The notes: generated by a model not told the origin, from the letters alone. Positions 44,077 to 53,015 are shown, counted from the first letter of the stretch. The stretch: 64,000 nucleotides of DNA from an uncultured Pelagibacteraceae bacterium (GCA_902580115.1 CACHJN010000001.1:116627-180626), one strand, 5' to 3'. Numbers and translations are program-made.

Positions 44077-44466
44077 TTAAATTAAAGACAGTAGTTGATC
44101 TGGTAGCTTCGTAATTTTACCTTTTGAAGAAACTACAGCTAATTCAATTGTTGATGTAAAAATCAGTTTATTGCCTTTTTCGATATTTTGTTCAAGAACT
44201 AGTCTAACTGGGCTTTTTTCTACAATATTTGAAACAATAGTTAAGTCATCTTCAAATTTGGCTGGTGCTATATATTTTGATGAAAGTGACTTTACCACAA
44301 AAATGACATCAAATTTATCCTTCAACTCAAGATGTTTGAGTTTTAATTTTTCATAAATAAGTTCTGTTCTAGCCCTTTCAGTAAATTTAAAATAATTAGC
44401 ATAAAAAACCACTCCAGCTGCATCTGTGTCCTCGTAATATATTCGCACTTTATATTTATGGTCCAT
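44077..44466 (-). CDS. YbgC/4-hydroxybenzoyl-CoA-type acyl-CoA thioesterase
   Basis: The hotdog-fold protein has VRIYYEDTDAAGVVFYANYFKFTERARTE-type architecture, including the catalytic D-T-D-A-x-G-V-V-Y/F-x-x-Y pattern. The ATG at 44466 gives 129 residues, the family's usual length. The frame stays open to a TTG at 44545-44547, but the extra 27 residues are not conserved. Such proteins often accompany the Tol-Pal system or phospholipid turnover. No tol genes are seen here. No clear ribosome site precedes the ATG. Confidence 0.88.
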   Translation of the reverse strand: MDHKYKVRIYYEDTDAAGVVFYANYFKFTERARTELIYEKLKLKHLELKDKFDVIFVVKSLSSKYIAPAKFEDDLTIVSNIVEKSPVRLVLEQNIEKGNKLIFTSTIELAVVSSKGKITKLPDQLLSLI

Positions 44467-44577
44467 TTGATGAATATATGTTCTTATTTGTACAACTTCA
44501 ACTTGCTTAAATTTCTCTCTTATTTTGAACAATTTTATGACAACCAATTTACCAAATCTGACATTAAATAAATAATT

Positions 44578-44781
44578 ATGAAAATATTATCTATTGCAGC
44601 TTTACTTCTAATGTTGACAAACTGTGCCGGTGGTAATGTAGCAAAAATCAAGTTAGGCAAAAAATGTACTGTCGCGGATTCAAAACAAATTCAAGAGTCC
44701 TCTTTTATCTGGTTTGTTTCAAAAGAGGCGCTTGAAGAATTCGATGAGAGAATCAATAAAAAACATTGTTTAAATAGTTAA
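44578..44781 (+). CDS. Small lipoprotein of unknown function
   Basis: The 67-residue precursor has a lipobox LLLMLTNC at residues 9-16, so about 51 residues would be exported and lipid-anchored. The mature part holds two further cysteines (about residues 30 and 64) that could form a disulfide. No known family was recognised. A 12-bp hairpin lies 30 bases after its stop and also spans the start of the next small gene. Confidence 0.68.
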   Translation: MKILSIAALLLMLTNCAGGNVAKIKLGKKCTVADSKQIQESSFIWFVSKEALEEFDERINKKHCLNS

Positions 44782-44810
44782 ATTATTTAAAAAAAAAACA
44801 AAAATGTGCT

Positions 44811-44839
44811 AATAAGGGATAATGTCTTTATCCCTTATT
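44811..44839 (+). promoter_or_regulatory. Perfect hairpin covering the start of a small gene
   Basis: Twelve-base arms (AATAAGGGATAA and TTATCCCTTATT) flank the five-base loop TGTCT. The A of the ATG of the next gene (44822) is the last base of the left arm, and its ribosome-site-like AAGGGA is inside the stem. As RNA this would hide the start site. It could also act as the 3' end structure of the lipoprotein gene, but no U-run follows on the plus strand. Confidence 0.55.
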
Positions 44840-44992
44840 ATTGCTATTATTTCAATTTTTATAATATTAATCATGATGCCTTTAATTATAAGTAATAAAT
44901 CTGAAAATGATTCAAAAACATTGGATGAATGGAAAAAAATACAGGAATACGGAAAAAAGATAAATGAGAAAACAAAAAAAAATAAGAATTAA
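44822..44992 (+). CDS. Single-helix membrane microprotein
   Basis: The 56-residue frame has one N-terminal hydrophobic segment (about residues 3-24, mostly Ile, Leu and Met). A charged lysine- and glutamate-rich tail follows (DEWKKIQEYGKKINEK). Its stop codon overlaps the ATG of the following metallo-beta-lactamase-fold gene (TAATG), which supports both as a coupled pair. The start codon sits inside a strong hairpin. Family not recognised. Confidence 0.58.
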   Translation: MSLSLIIAIISIFIILIMMPLIISNKSENDSKTLDEWKKIQEYGKKINEKTKKNKN

Positions 44993-46041
44993 TGAAATTA
45001 TTCTTAATTTATTTTCTTATTATAAATACAATACTCACAATTAACGTTATGGCAGAGAAACCGTATCACCACTTAGCAGATGGAACTTTTAGAAATCCAG
45101 AGGGATCGCCCAAAAGAGATCCAAATATTAAATGGTCATACAAAATTTTTAATGAAGAAAGAAAAAAAATTAAGATTGATTTTCCTAAAGATCATGTAAT
45201 CCCAAGAAGTAAAGTTCTGAAAGACTTAAATGAAAATTTTAATAACGATTATGTGGCTTGGATAGGACACGCAACTTTTTTAATAAAACTGGGTAATAAT
45301 ACAATTATTACAGATCCCCTTTTTTCAAAGAATACAGGGCCGCTAATTTTCGGTCCAAAAAGATACGTGGAACCAGCTATAAAGTTAGAGGAAATACCCA
45401 AAACTGATATTTTTCTTTTAACACACAATCATTACGATCATCTTGATGTAAATGCAGTTAGAAATTTTCCACATAAAGACGCTAAAGTAGTTACCCCATT
45501 AAAATTATCAAAATACTTTAACCGTTTTAAAGATGTAAACGAGTTAGACTGGTATCAAAATATCAAAATTAATAATGAATTACAAATTACACTTCTACCA
45601 GCAGTGCACTGGTCGAAAAGAAGTCTATTTGACACAAACAAAACATTGTGGGGAAATTATTTAATTGAATATAAGGATAAAAAAATTTTATTCGCATGTG
45701 ATACTGGAGTCGGGAATATTTATAAAGATCTTGGAGATAAGTATGGCCCAATAGATATTACTTTTATAAATATTGGTGCCTATAATTTTTTTCCAATAAT
45801 GCCTGAAAAAGATAAATCTGTTTACCACACAAATCCTGAACAAGCTTTAAGTCTAGCAAGAGATCTAAAAAGTAAAAAAGTTATTGGTATGCATTGGGGA
45901 ACAGTTATTCTTTCATTAGAACCTATCATGGAACCTCCAGAAAGATTTAAAAAAAATTCAGAAAAATTTGGTTTCAAAAAAAATGATGCTATAATTTTTA
46001 AGATTGGACAAGTGACAAAGTTGTCTGAAATTTTAGATTAA
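44992..46041 (+). CDS. Exported metallo-beta-lactamase-fold hydrolase (UlaG / NAPE-PLD-like)
   Basis: A signal peptide (about residues 1-21, ending VMA) precedes a 349-residue MBL-fold protein. The metal motif is H145-x-H147-x-D149-H150 in LLTHNHYDHLD, with later ligands in LLPAVHWSKRS, FACDTGVG and IGMHWGT. The WIGHATFLIKLG segment and this ligand pattern are typical of the lactonase / N-acylphosphatidylethanolamine hydrolase-like branch. It is probably periplasmic. The substrate is unknown. It is coupled to the upstream microprotein. Confidence 0.85.
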   Translation: MKLFLIYFLIINTILTINVMAEKPYHHLADGTFRNPEGSPKRDPNIKWSYKIFNEERKKIKIDFPKDHVIPRSKVLKDLNENFNNDYVAWIGHATFLIKLGNNTIITDPLFSKNTGPLIFGPKRYVEPAIKLEEIPKTDIFLLTHNHYDHLDVNAVRNFPHKDAKVVTPLKLSKYFNRFKDVNELDWYQNIKINNELQITLLPAVHWSKRSLFDTNKTLWGNYLIEYKDKKILFACDTGVGNIYKDLGDKYGPIDITFINIGAYNFFPIMPEKDKSVYHTNPEQALSLARDLKSKKVIGMHWGTVILSLEPIMEPPERFKKNSEKFGFKKNDAIIFKIGQVTKLSEILD

Positions 46042-47222
46042 TTTAATTTTTTTTTGTATTCTCTGTCTATCATTGAAGTTAAAGAGTCCACAAGAGCATC
46101 TGAAAATTTAAATATTTCATTTGGCTTATATTCATTAGATTGATTTTTTTCAGGATTAGTTTTATCTTCAACTACTATATTAGAACTCGGATTATTATCT
46201 TTTAGATATACAAGCATAATCCAGTTTTCATCATGCTCCTCATCTAATTTAATAAATATCTCTGAAGTTTCATATCTTCTATCAATTACTCTGAGTAAAG
46301 ACATTTTTTTTGGTAGCCATCTTCTATTAAGCTGAAAAATGCATGAAGCCATACTTCTGTAAAAACTCTCTAAATTATTTTCAATTTTTTCTCTGGCAAT
46401 ATTAAATTGCCTTTCTTTTTCTAATAAATCATATCTTGTATCCTTATCTGAAACTTCAATTCCTAATTGTTCTATCCTTTCTCTAATTTTTTGATCTCTT
46501 ATTGCTTGATATTTTAATTTGATTTTTTCTATTCTTTCTTGAACTTCCCCGTAATTTTCTCTTTCTTGTTTTAAAACAAATTTTTCCAAATTCTTTATCT
46601 CCAAAGCTTCTCTTTTTCTAAACTGGTCAATTTTTTTTTCTAATTTTATTTTTTCATAAAACAATCTTTGTTTTTCAGCTTGGTCTTTTCTTACTTGAGC
46701 CTGTTCTTCTCTTATAAATTTTCTTAGCTCGATTTTTCTTTCTTTATCTAATTTTATTTCTTCGCGAACTTCTTCTTGTTTAAGTTTTAACTCTTCTCTT
46801 TTTAATAATTTATTTTTTCTAATTATATCTTCTTTTTCTTTCTTCATTTTTTTTACTTCATCCAATTTTTTTTTCTCTCTTTCTTCTTCTATTACTTGTT
46901 TAAAAGCATTGATCTTATCTGATATTCCTTGAAAAAAATTTTGGAGAGCCTTATCAATGTTAAAATTGAATTTTATATTAAATTTAAATCGATCTCCAAA
47001 TCTAATAATTTTTCTAAAAGTTTCCTTTGAGCTTTTAGATTTTTTTAAAAATATATTTTTTTTTGTTTTAAATTTTTTTTTACGTTTAATGTTTTTTTTC
47101 GCTCGCTTGGGTTTGTTTTTAAAAATACGTCTTGATCTTTTCTTAGATTTACTAAGTTTTTTTACTTTTCTTTTAGTTTTAGATTTTTTTTTAATTTTTT
47201 TCTTTTTCTTTTTCTTTTTCAT
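46038..47222 (-). CDS. Lysine-rich coiled-coil protein of unknown function
   Basis: The 394-residue protein has three parts. Residues 1-65 are mostly Lys and Arg, including a run of eight lysines right after the start. Residues about 105-295 form a long charged coiled coil. Residues about 296-394 look globular (MASCIFQLNRRWLPKKMSLLRVIDRRYE and then strands such as ENWIMLVYLKD). No membrane helix or signal is seen. The basic tail resembles nucleic-acid-binding tails, and the C-terminal domain is unrecognised. It follows cfa by 26 bases on the same strand. The poly-A coding of the tail is prone to slippage. Confidence 0.85.
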   Translation of the reverse strand: MKKKKKKKKIKKKSKTKRKVKKLSKSKKRSRRIFKNKPKRAKKNIKRKKKFKTKKNIFLKKSKSSKETFRKIIRFGDRFKFNIKFNFNIDKALQNFFQGISDKINAFKQVIEEEREKKKLDEVKKMKKEKEDIIRKNKLLKREELKLKQEEVREEIKLDKERKIELRKFIREEQAQVRKDQAEKQRLFYEKIKLEKKIDQFRKREALEIKNLEKFVLKQERENYGEVQERIEKIKLKYQAIRDQKIRERIEQLGIEVSDKDTRYDLLEKERQFNIAREKIENNLESFYRSMASCIFQLNRRWLPKKMSLLRVIDRRYETSEIFIKLDEEHDENWIMLVYLKDNNPSSNIVVEDKTNPEKNQSNEYKPNEIFKFSDALVDSLTSMIDREYKKKLN

Positions 47223-47248
47223 AACTGATATTAATTAAATACCAGTTT

Positions 47249-48454
47249 TTAAGAATATATATAGTCTCTTGTAGGGTGTGCAGAATCAAAATTTTTCACA
47301 ATTTGTAATTGAAATACCACCAAGTCTCTATATCTAAACGCAGCCGCGCAACTTGCTAAATAAAAAGACCACATTTTCACAAATTTTTCATCAAACATAT
47401 CTTTTACTAAATCCTTTTTAGCAGTAAATCTCTCTAACCAGCTTAAAAGCGTTTTATCGTAATGTCGTATTAGCGTTTCAGTATCTGAAACTATTAGTCC
47501 AGTTTTTTCTATTGATTTGGTAATTTGACTTAAAGACGGACAGATTCCCCCAGGGAAAATATAACGATTTATAAATTTATTAGGAGGGGAAGGCTTATCT
47601 ACGACTCCAATAGTATGTAGTAAGAATGAACCATCTGTTTTAAGAAGTTTATTAATAGATTTAAAAAATTTATTATAAAATTTCCTACCAACATGTTCGA
47701 ACATACCTACTGAATAAATCTTATCATATTCTCCATTTATCTCCCGATAATCTGCTAGCTCAAAAGAAACTTGATTGTCTAAACCAATTTCTTTTGCTTT
47801 TTTTTTACAATAGTTAATTTGATTTTTGCTTAAAGATATTCCCGTAACTTCGCATCCTTTTTGTTTTGCAAGTTCTAAAGCCATACCTCCCCATCCGCAG
47901 CCAACATCTAAAACTTTATCACCATTTTTTATGTTAAGTTTTTTTATAATGTGATCAATTTTATTCTGTTGAGCATCTTCTAAGGTTTCAGTATCTTTTT
48001 TCCAATATCCACATGAATACTGTCTATGTTTTTTATCAAGAAAAATATCATATAGCTTTTCACCCTTTTCACCTCCAATGTCATAATGATGTTCAACATT
48101 TTTTCTAGATCTACCAGGCAAATTGAAATTTGAAACTAGTCTTGCTATTTCAAAAATCTTTTTTGAAAGATAACTCGCTGTAGTAATCTCCTCTCTCCCC
48201 AGATTTTTTACTAAAGACATTAAAAACTGTTCTAAAGACCCATTTTTAATTTCAATTTCGTTCCGCATATAAGCCTCGGGGAATTCAATCTCTGGATCAA
48301 GTATCAGCTTCCATTTTAGATTGTTTTTTAATAATTTTAAAGTTATTGGTTTATCTTTTTTAGGATTGCCAATAATATATTTTTGGCCTGATGAGTCCTC
48401 TAAAATTATTCCATCCTTTTTATAAATTTTATTCAGTACTTTTGCTAATATCAT
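47249..48454 (-). CDS. cfa: Cyclopropane-fatty-acyl-phospholipid synthase family methyltransferase
   Basis: The 401-residue protein has an N-terminal lipid-binding-like domain and then NVEHHYDIGGEKGEKLYDIFLDKKHRQYSCGYW. The SAM site VLDVGCGWGGMALELA is followed by GITLSKNQ-like GISLSKNQINYC and the MFEHVGRKFYNKFF region with its catalytic glutamate. It would methylenate unsaturated acyl chains of phospholipids with SAM. Some homologues methylate other lipids. It abuts the DapA-family gene upstream (three bases). Confidence 0.9.
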   Translation of the reverse strand: MILAKVLNKIYKKDGIILEDSSGQKYIIGNPKKDKPITLKLLKNNLKWKLILDPEIEFPEAYMRNEIEIKNGSLEQFLMSLVKNLGREEITTASYLSKKIFEIARLVSNFNLPGRSRKNVEHHYDIGGEKGEKLYDIFLDKKHRQYSCGYWKKDTETLEDAQQNKIDHIIKKLNIKNGDKVLDVGCGWGGMALELAKQKGCEVTGISLSKNQINYCKKKAKEIGLDNQVSFELADYREINGEYDKIYSVGMFEHVGRKFYNKFFKSINKLLKTDGSFLLHTIGVVDKPSPPNKFINRYIFPGGICPSLSQITKSIEKTGLIVSDTETLIRHYDKTLLSWLERFTAKKDLVKDMFDEKFVKMWSFYLASCAAAFRYRDLVVFQLQIVKNFDSAHPTRDYIYS

Positions 48455-48457
48455 ATT

Positions 48458-49342
48458 TTAAGCTGCAAGGTTTTTGTTAAAATTAAATTTTAAACTTTCA
48501 AGTTTTTTTAATAATTCTTTTTGGTCATTTGATTTTAATAATGTTAATGGAGGTAATAAATTTTTAAATTTTGAATTTTGAAGAGACATAAAGCTATGTA
48601 AACCAGAAATTAAATTATATTTATCAAAAGTGTGTCTTACATTGATCAATTTATGGTTTGATTTTTGAGTTCTATTTTTTTGAAAGTCATCAAAAACTTC
48701 TCTTGCCAATTTATGCGTTACATTTGCTATAGCCGATATACATCCTGAGCAGCCAATTTCCAAACCCTTCAGCAATTTGGACTCGTCCCCAGGAAACATT
48801 AAAAAGTCTTTTATTTTAATTTTCTCGTACAAATTATAAGTGGAGTCCTTGCAACCAATTATATTTTTTGGGTATGTGGATACTAATTTTTTTAGAAAGT
48901 CTGGTTCGAATTTAAATCCACTTAGTTTCTCAAAATTATATAAAATAATTTTTATTTTAGGAACGCTTTTTATAATTTGTCTATAAAACTCAAATACACC
49001 ATCTTCTGTATTTCCCTTATAATAAGCGGGTGGCATTATAAGAAAAGTATTGAATTCATATTCCATAGAATACTTTATAAATTCTAAATTATCATTTAAT
49101 GAGTTAAACCCAGTCCCTAGAAAAAAATTGTTTTTAAGTTTGCTAAAAGGAAGTTTAGAAACTAATTCTTTTTTTTCAGCCATAGAAATTAATTGACTCT
49201 GCCCAGTGGACCCGAAAAAGAATACACCATGTAAACCCTCATTAATTATGTTTTCGGCGTGCGCTATTGTTTCTTCAACGTCTAAAGTGCTGTTTTTATC
49301 CAAAACACTTAATGTAGCAGCATATACACCTTTTTTTATCAT
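48458..49342 (-). CDS. Dihydrodipicolinate synthase / N-acetylneuraminate lyase family aldolase
   Basis: The 294-residue TIM barrel has the Schiff-base lysine K165 (IIGCKDST) and catalytic Y135 (IILYNFEK). The GTTGE loop of true DapA is GSTGQSQ, and the usual YN-x-P is YNFE. These changes and its location away from lysine genes suggest a lyase acting on another 2-oxo acid rather than lysine synthesis. It is co-directional with cfa, three bases away. The exact reaction cannot be stated. Confidence 0.85.
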   Translation of the reverse strand: MIKKGVYAATLSVLDKNSTLDVEETIAHAENIINEGLHGVFFFGSTGQSQLISMAEKKELVSKLPFSKLKNNFFLGTGFNSLNDNLEFIKYSMEYEFNTFLIMPPAYYKGNTEDGVFEFYRQIIKSVPKIKIILYNFEKLSGFKFEPDFLKKLVSTYPKNIIGCKDSTYNLYEKIKIKDFLMFPGDESKLLKGLEIGCSGCISAIANVTHKLAREVFDDFQKNRTQKSNHKLINVRHTFDKYNLISGLHSFMSLQNSKFKNLLPPLTLLKSNDQKELLKKLESLKFNFNKNLAA

Positions 49343-49389
49343 AATCTTACCTAATTTTTTTTATCTAAGTTATAATATTAAATTTCAAA

Positions 49390-50337
49390 ATGAAAGTTCT
49401 TGTTATACAAACTAGATACGGCATAGGTGATATGCTTATATTTCTACCTTATCTTAAGGCTATTTCTCAGAAAACTGGAGTTAAAATATCCATACTCGCT
49501 AAAACAACTTCTAAAGTAAATGAATTATTCAAAGATGAAAATTTTTTGGATGAGGTAATAAATTTAGACAGCACTAATGATAAAATTTTAGGATTTTCAA
49601 AGCTCTCCAAAGAAATTAAAAGTAAAAATTTTGATAAAGTATTTATCTTTAATGGATCAATAAGATACAGACTTTTGGCTTTATTTTCAGGAATTAAAGA
49701 AATTTACCAGTATCCCTTTTTTATTTCAAAAGATGTCATATTTCAAACAGCAAAAGTATTTACTGAAAACTATGTAAATAAAATTTTATCGACTCAACCA
49801 GAATTAACATTAAATCCCAAAACTATTGCTGAAGCTAAAAAAAGGTTTAATTTAACAAAAGATGTTAAAAATATTGTACTTGGGATATCTGCCTCAGGAC
49901 CAACGAAAAGATGGAACATAGAAAATTATATTAATCTAGCAATCAAATTAAATAAAATTCAAAATTGTAAGTTTATTATTGCTGCTAGTAAAGAGGATCA
50001 ACAAATAATTGATAAAATTAAAAATTCTGAGATAGGTAAAAATTGTTTCTCACTAGAAAACTTATCAATTAAAGAAATATTACCCATCATTAAAAATTGC
50101 GATCTTTATATTGGTAATGACACAAGTTTCATGCATATAAGTTCAGCTCTAGGAATTAAGTCAATAAGTATATTTGTTGACTCACCTGCATACTCCTATA
50201 GTGGATATTCAGATAACATTATCGCTATTGTTCCGATTGGTGAAACTCTAGAAAGCACAAGTCATGATACCTTAGGTAAAGAAAAAATTTCTTTTGAAGA
50301 AGTATTTGAGAAAGCTAAAAAATATTTGATTAACTAA
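49390..50337 (+). CDS. Glycosyltransferase family 9 (heptosyltransferase-like)
   Basis: The 315-residue protein begins VLVIQTRYGIGDMLIFLPYLKAI, the donor-side glycine loop of GT9 enzymes. It also contains GISASGPTKRWNIENYINLA and the second-domain motif CDLYIGNDTSFMHISSALGI. GT9 members add heptose or related sugars to the lipopolysaccharide core. No other sugar-transfer genes adjoin it. It is divergent from the DapA-family gene and converges with the J-domain gene with an eight-base overlap. Confidence 0.88.
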   Translation: MKVLVIQTRYGIGDMLIFLPYLKAISQKTGVKISILAKTTSKVNELFKDENFLDEVINLDSTNDKILGFSKLSKEIKSKNFDKVFIFNGSIRYRLLALFSGIKEIYQYPFFISKDVIFQTAKVFTENYVNKILSTQPELTLNPKTIAEAKKRFNLTKDVKNIVLGISASGPTKRWNIENYINLAIKLNKIQNCKFIIAASKEDQQIIDKIKNSEIGKNCFSLENLSIKEILPIIKNCDLYIGNDTSFMHISSALGIKSISIFVDSPAYSYSGYSDNIIAIVPIGETLESTSHDTLGKEKISFEEVFEKAKKYLIN

Positions 50338-50830
50338 AGTCAGACTTTATAATCTTTTCTTTGGCCTCATTAACTAGTTGACTTAATCTTTCGCTATTTA
50401 CATCTCGGTTCATATCAGGATGAATTTTTTTTTGTAATTTCGCAGCTGTTTTTAAAACATCTTCTTTAGAACATCCTTTTTTTAAACCTAAAATTTTGTA
50501 GCTTTCTTCAATAGATATACTTGTGGTTGCTTGTGAACTTTTATTACCAAATCTTCCTGAGCTTCTCAGAACTTGTATTAGTCTCCATAATTGAAATAAT
50601 TGTAAAGCCGTAAAACCTTTTATTTTTAAACCACTAAGAAGAATTAATAAAAAGGGTAGTGAAAATATATATTTGCCTCCTATTGCTAAAATTGCTGCCA
50701 AAAAGATAGATATTACAATAGCTAATCTTTTTAAAAATTGGGCAATTTTTTTTGTGCTAGTTTTGGCAAACCAATTAAGAAATAAATAAACAATGACAAA
50801 TATGATAATTCCAATTAAAAACCAATTCAT
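50330..50830 (-). CDS. Membrane-anchored J-domain protein
   Basis: The 166-residue protein has an N-terminal helix (about residues 3-20) and a further hydrophobic stretch (about residues 34-68). A C-terminal J-like domain follows with the HPD tripeptide at residues 137-139 (KKIHPDMNRD), preceded by SYKILGLKKGCSKEDV. The layout, with the J-domain at the C-terminus after membrane segments, is like Tim14/Pam18 and alphaproteobacterial DnaJ-domain proteins. It should stimulate DnaK at the inner membrane. Confidence 0.87.
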   Translation of the reverse strand: MNWFLIGIIIFVIVYLFLNWFAKTSTKKIAQFLKRLAIVISIFLAAILAIGGKYIFSLPFLLILLSGLKIKGFTALQLFQLWRLIQVLRSSGRFGNKSSQATTSISIEESYKILGLKKGCSKEDVLKTAAKLQKKIHPDMNRDVNSERLSQLVNEAKEKIIKSDFS

Positions 50831-50844
50831 ATAATTATATTACA

Positions 50845-52935
50845 ATGAGTATACCAGAATTGAAAAAAATAAAGAGCGAGAAAAAGTATCACAATACTAC
50901 TTTAAAAGATGATTATTCTTGGGTCGATCAACCTGATATTTTAGATGTTTTAAAAAATCCAAATAAATTACATCCTGAAGTAAAAAAGTATATTGAAGAA
51001 AATAACTTATTAACCGAAGAATACTTTAGGGATGTTAAAGATCTTCAAAAAAAACTTTTTGATGAAATTAAATCAAAAATTAAGCTTGATGATACTTCAT
51101 TAAAATTTAAAGATAAAAAGTATTATTACTGGAGTAAAACTGAGGCCAAAGGAAACTATGGAAAAAGGTTAAGACAAATAATCGATAAATCTAAACCGGA
51201 AGAAATTTATTTTGATGGAGACTTAGAAAAGAAAAAATCTGGCTCTGAGTACTTTGGCTTAGGTAGTGTGAGTGTTTCTCATAATGATGATTATATGGCA
51301 TATTCTTTGGATTTAAAAGGATCTGAATACTACACTATTTATTTAAGAGAATTAACTAACAATAAAAATTTACCCGATCAAATTGAAAATACTAGTGGAA
51401 GTATTACTTGGTCTTTAGATAGTAAAAGTTTTTTCTACTCCAAGCTTGATAAATTTCATAGACCTAGGAAAATTTATAAACATTTTTTAGGCAAACCTGT
51501 TGAAAGTGATGAGCTTATTTTTGATGAAAAAGACGAGACTTTTACATGCAGTATTGGTTTAACATCAGATGAAAAATATTTCATAATTTCTACTTCAGAT
51601 CATATTACCACTGAAGAGTACTTTTTTGAGTCGTTTAGCAATGACATAAAGCCAAAACTATTTAAAAAAAGAAAAAAAGACGTGCGTTATTCTTTAGACT
51701 CATGGAAAGATTATTTCTATGTTCATACCAATGAAGATGCAAGAGACTACAAAATTTTAAGGTGTAAAAAAGACAATATTGAAAATTTGGAGGAATTTGT
51801 TCAACCAAAGAAGGAGACGGTTATTGGTGGTTTAGATTTTTTAGACGATTATATTATTAGAGCAGAAAAATCTGATGCGATACCAAAGTTATATGTAAGA
51901 GACATTAATACAAATGAAGAAGAAGAAATAAAAATTTCTGATGAACCTATTGGTGTCCCAGGAGCAAGCTTAATGCAAAAGGATACAAATACCTCTAAAA
52001 TTAGAATTAGTTGGGAAAGTATGGCGACGCCAGGTAAAATTTTTGAATACGATATTAAAACAAAAGAAAAAAAACTAGTTAAAGAAGTTGAAATTCCCTC
52101 AGGTCATGATCCAAGTAAATATGTTGTTGAAAGAATAAAAGCTAAGTCACATGATGGACGTATGATACCCATAAGTTTGGTAAGACTTAAAAGTTCAAAA
52201 CAAGACGGAATGTCTAAAATATTGCTATATGCTTATGGAGCATATAAGCATAGTATTTCCCCATCATTTAGTTCATCAAGATTTTGTTTAGTTGATAGAG
52301 GTATTACATTTGCTATAGCGCATATAAGAGGTGGAGGAGATTTAGGAGACAATTGGCACACAGAAGGAAAGAAGAAACTTAAGAAAAATACCTTTCACGA
52401 TTATATCGCATGCGCAAACCATTTGATTGAACAAAGGTATACCCATAAAGGTGGGTTGTGTTTTTACGGAGGTAGCGCTGGTGGACTCACAGGAGGTAGT
52501 GTAGCAAATATGGCACCTGAGTTATTTTTTGCAATGCTTTTGCTTGTTCCATTCGTAGATACAATGACAACGATGTTAAATGAGAAACTTCCACTAACAC
52601 CAGCTGAGTGGGAACTTTGGGGAAATCCAATTAAAAGTAAAGAGTACTTTGATTACATACTATCTTATTCTCCATATAATAATTTGGGCAAAAAAAAATA
52701 CCCTCCAATGTTAATTACGTCTTCAATATTTGATAACAGAGTTTTATACTCGGAGCCCGTAAAATATATCGCTAAGTTAAGAGATGTTAAAGAAGATGAA
52801 AACGAACAATTATTAAAGTGTAAAATGGAAGCAGCTGGGCATGGAGGTATGAGTGGTAGGGACAATGCCATAAAAGAACTTGCTGAAGAATACAGTTTTA
52901 TTTTAAAGAACGCCAAAATTTTAATGTCATCTTGA
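50845..52935 (+). CDS. ptrB: Prolyl oligopeptidase family serine peptidase (oligopeptidase B type)
   Basis: A 696-residue S9A peptidase with an N-terminal beta-propeller and a C-terminal alpha/beta-hydrolase domain. The nucleophile is S544 in FYGGSAGGLTGGSVANM. LITSSIFDNRV carries the aspartate and AAGHGGMSGR the histidine. AHIRGGGDLGDNWHTEGKK is typical of oligopeptidase B. No signal peptide is seen, so it is probably cytosolic and degrades short peptides. Its stop codon overlaps the likely RpoH promoter of the next gene. Confidence 0.93.
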   Translation: MSIPELKKIKSEKKYHNTTLKDDYSWVDQPDILDVLKNPNKLHPEVKKYIEENNLLTEEYFRDVKDLQKKLFDEIKSKIKLDDTSLKFKDKKYYYWSKTEAKGNYGKRLRQIIDKSKPEEIYFDGDLEKKKSGSEYFGLGSVSVSHNDDYMAYSLDLKGSEYYTIYLRELTNNKNLPDQIENTSGSITWSLDSKSFFYSKLDKFHRPRKIYKHFLGKPVESDELIFDEKDETFTCSIGLTSDEKYFIISTSDHITTEEYFFESFSNDIKPKLFKKRKKDVRYSLDSWKDYFYVHTNEDARDYKILRCKKDNIENLEEFVQPKKETVIGGLDFLDDYIIRAEKSDAIPKLYVRDINTNEEEEIKISDEPIGVPGASLMQKDTNTSKIRISWESMATPGKIFEYDIKTKEKKLVKEVEIPSGHDPSKYVVERIKAKSHDGRMIPISLVRLKSSKQDGMSKILLYAYGAYKHSISPSFSSSRFCLVDRGITFAIAHIRGGGDLGDNWHTEGKKKLKKNTFHDYIACANHLIEQRYTHKGGLCFYGGSAGGLTGGSVANMAPELFFAMLLLVPFVDTMTTMLNEKLPLTPAEWELWGNPIKSKEYFDYILSYSPYNNLGKKKYPPMLITSSIFDNRVLYSEPVKYIAKLRDVKEDENEQLLKCKMEAAGHGGMSGRDNAIKELAEEYSFILKNAKILMSS

Positions 52936-52960
52936 AAATAAAAAAAGAATTACCATATAA
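52931..52960 (+). promoter_or_regulatory. Candidate heat-shock (RpoH) promoter for hsp20
   Basis: CTTGAAA (52931-52937) matches the -35 consensus of sigma-32 perfectly, and TACCATAT (52951-52958) after 13 bases fits CCCCATNT at five or six positions. It lies about 56 bases before the start of a small heat-shock protein gene, exactly where expected, and overlaps the upstream stop codon. Confidence 0.6.
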
Positions 52961-53015
52961 GTTTTGTTGATTGCCAAATGGGATCAACATTAACCTTGCT
53001 AACAAAGGAGGATAT

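Noticed and set aside
44467..44547. N-terminal extension of the thioesterase from a TTG
   Set aside because: The extra residues are not part of the hotdog family and the start would be a weak TTG.
46957..47238. Hydrophobic frame opposite the lysine-rich gene
   Set aside because: It is the complement of lysine codons (read as Phe/Leu) and has no independent support.
52971..53015. Longer hsp20 frame
   Set aside because: It has no ribosome site, whereas AAAGGAGG sits just before the ATG at 53016.
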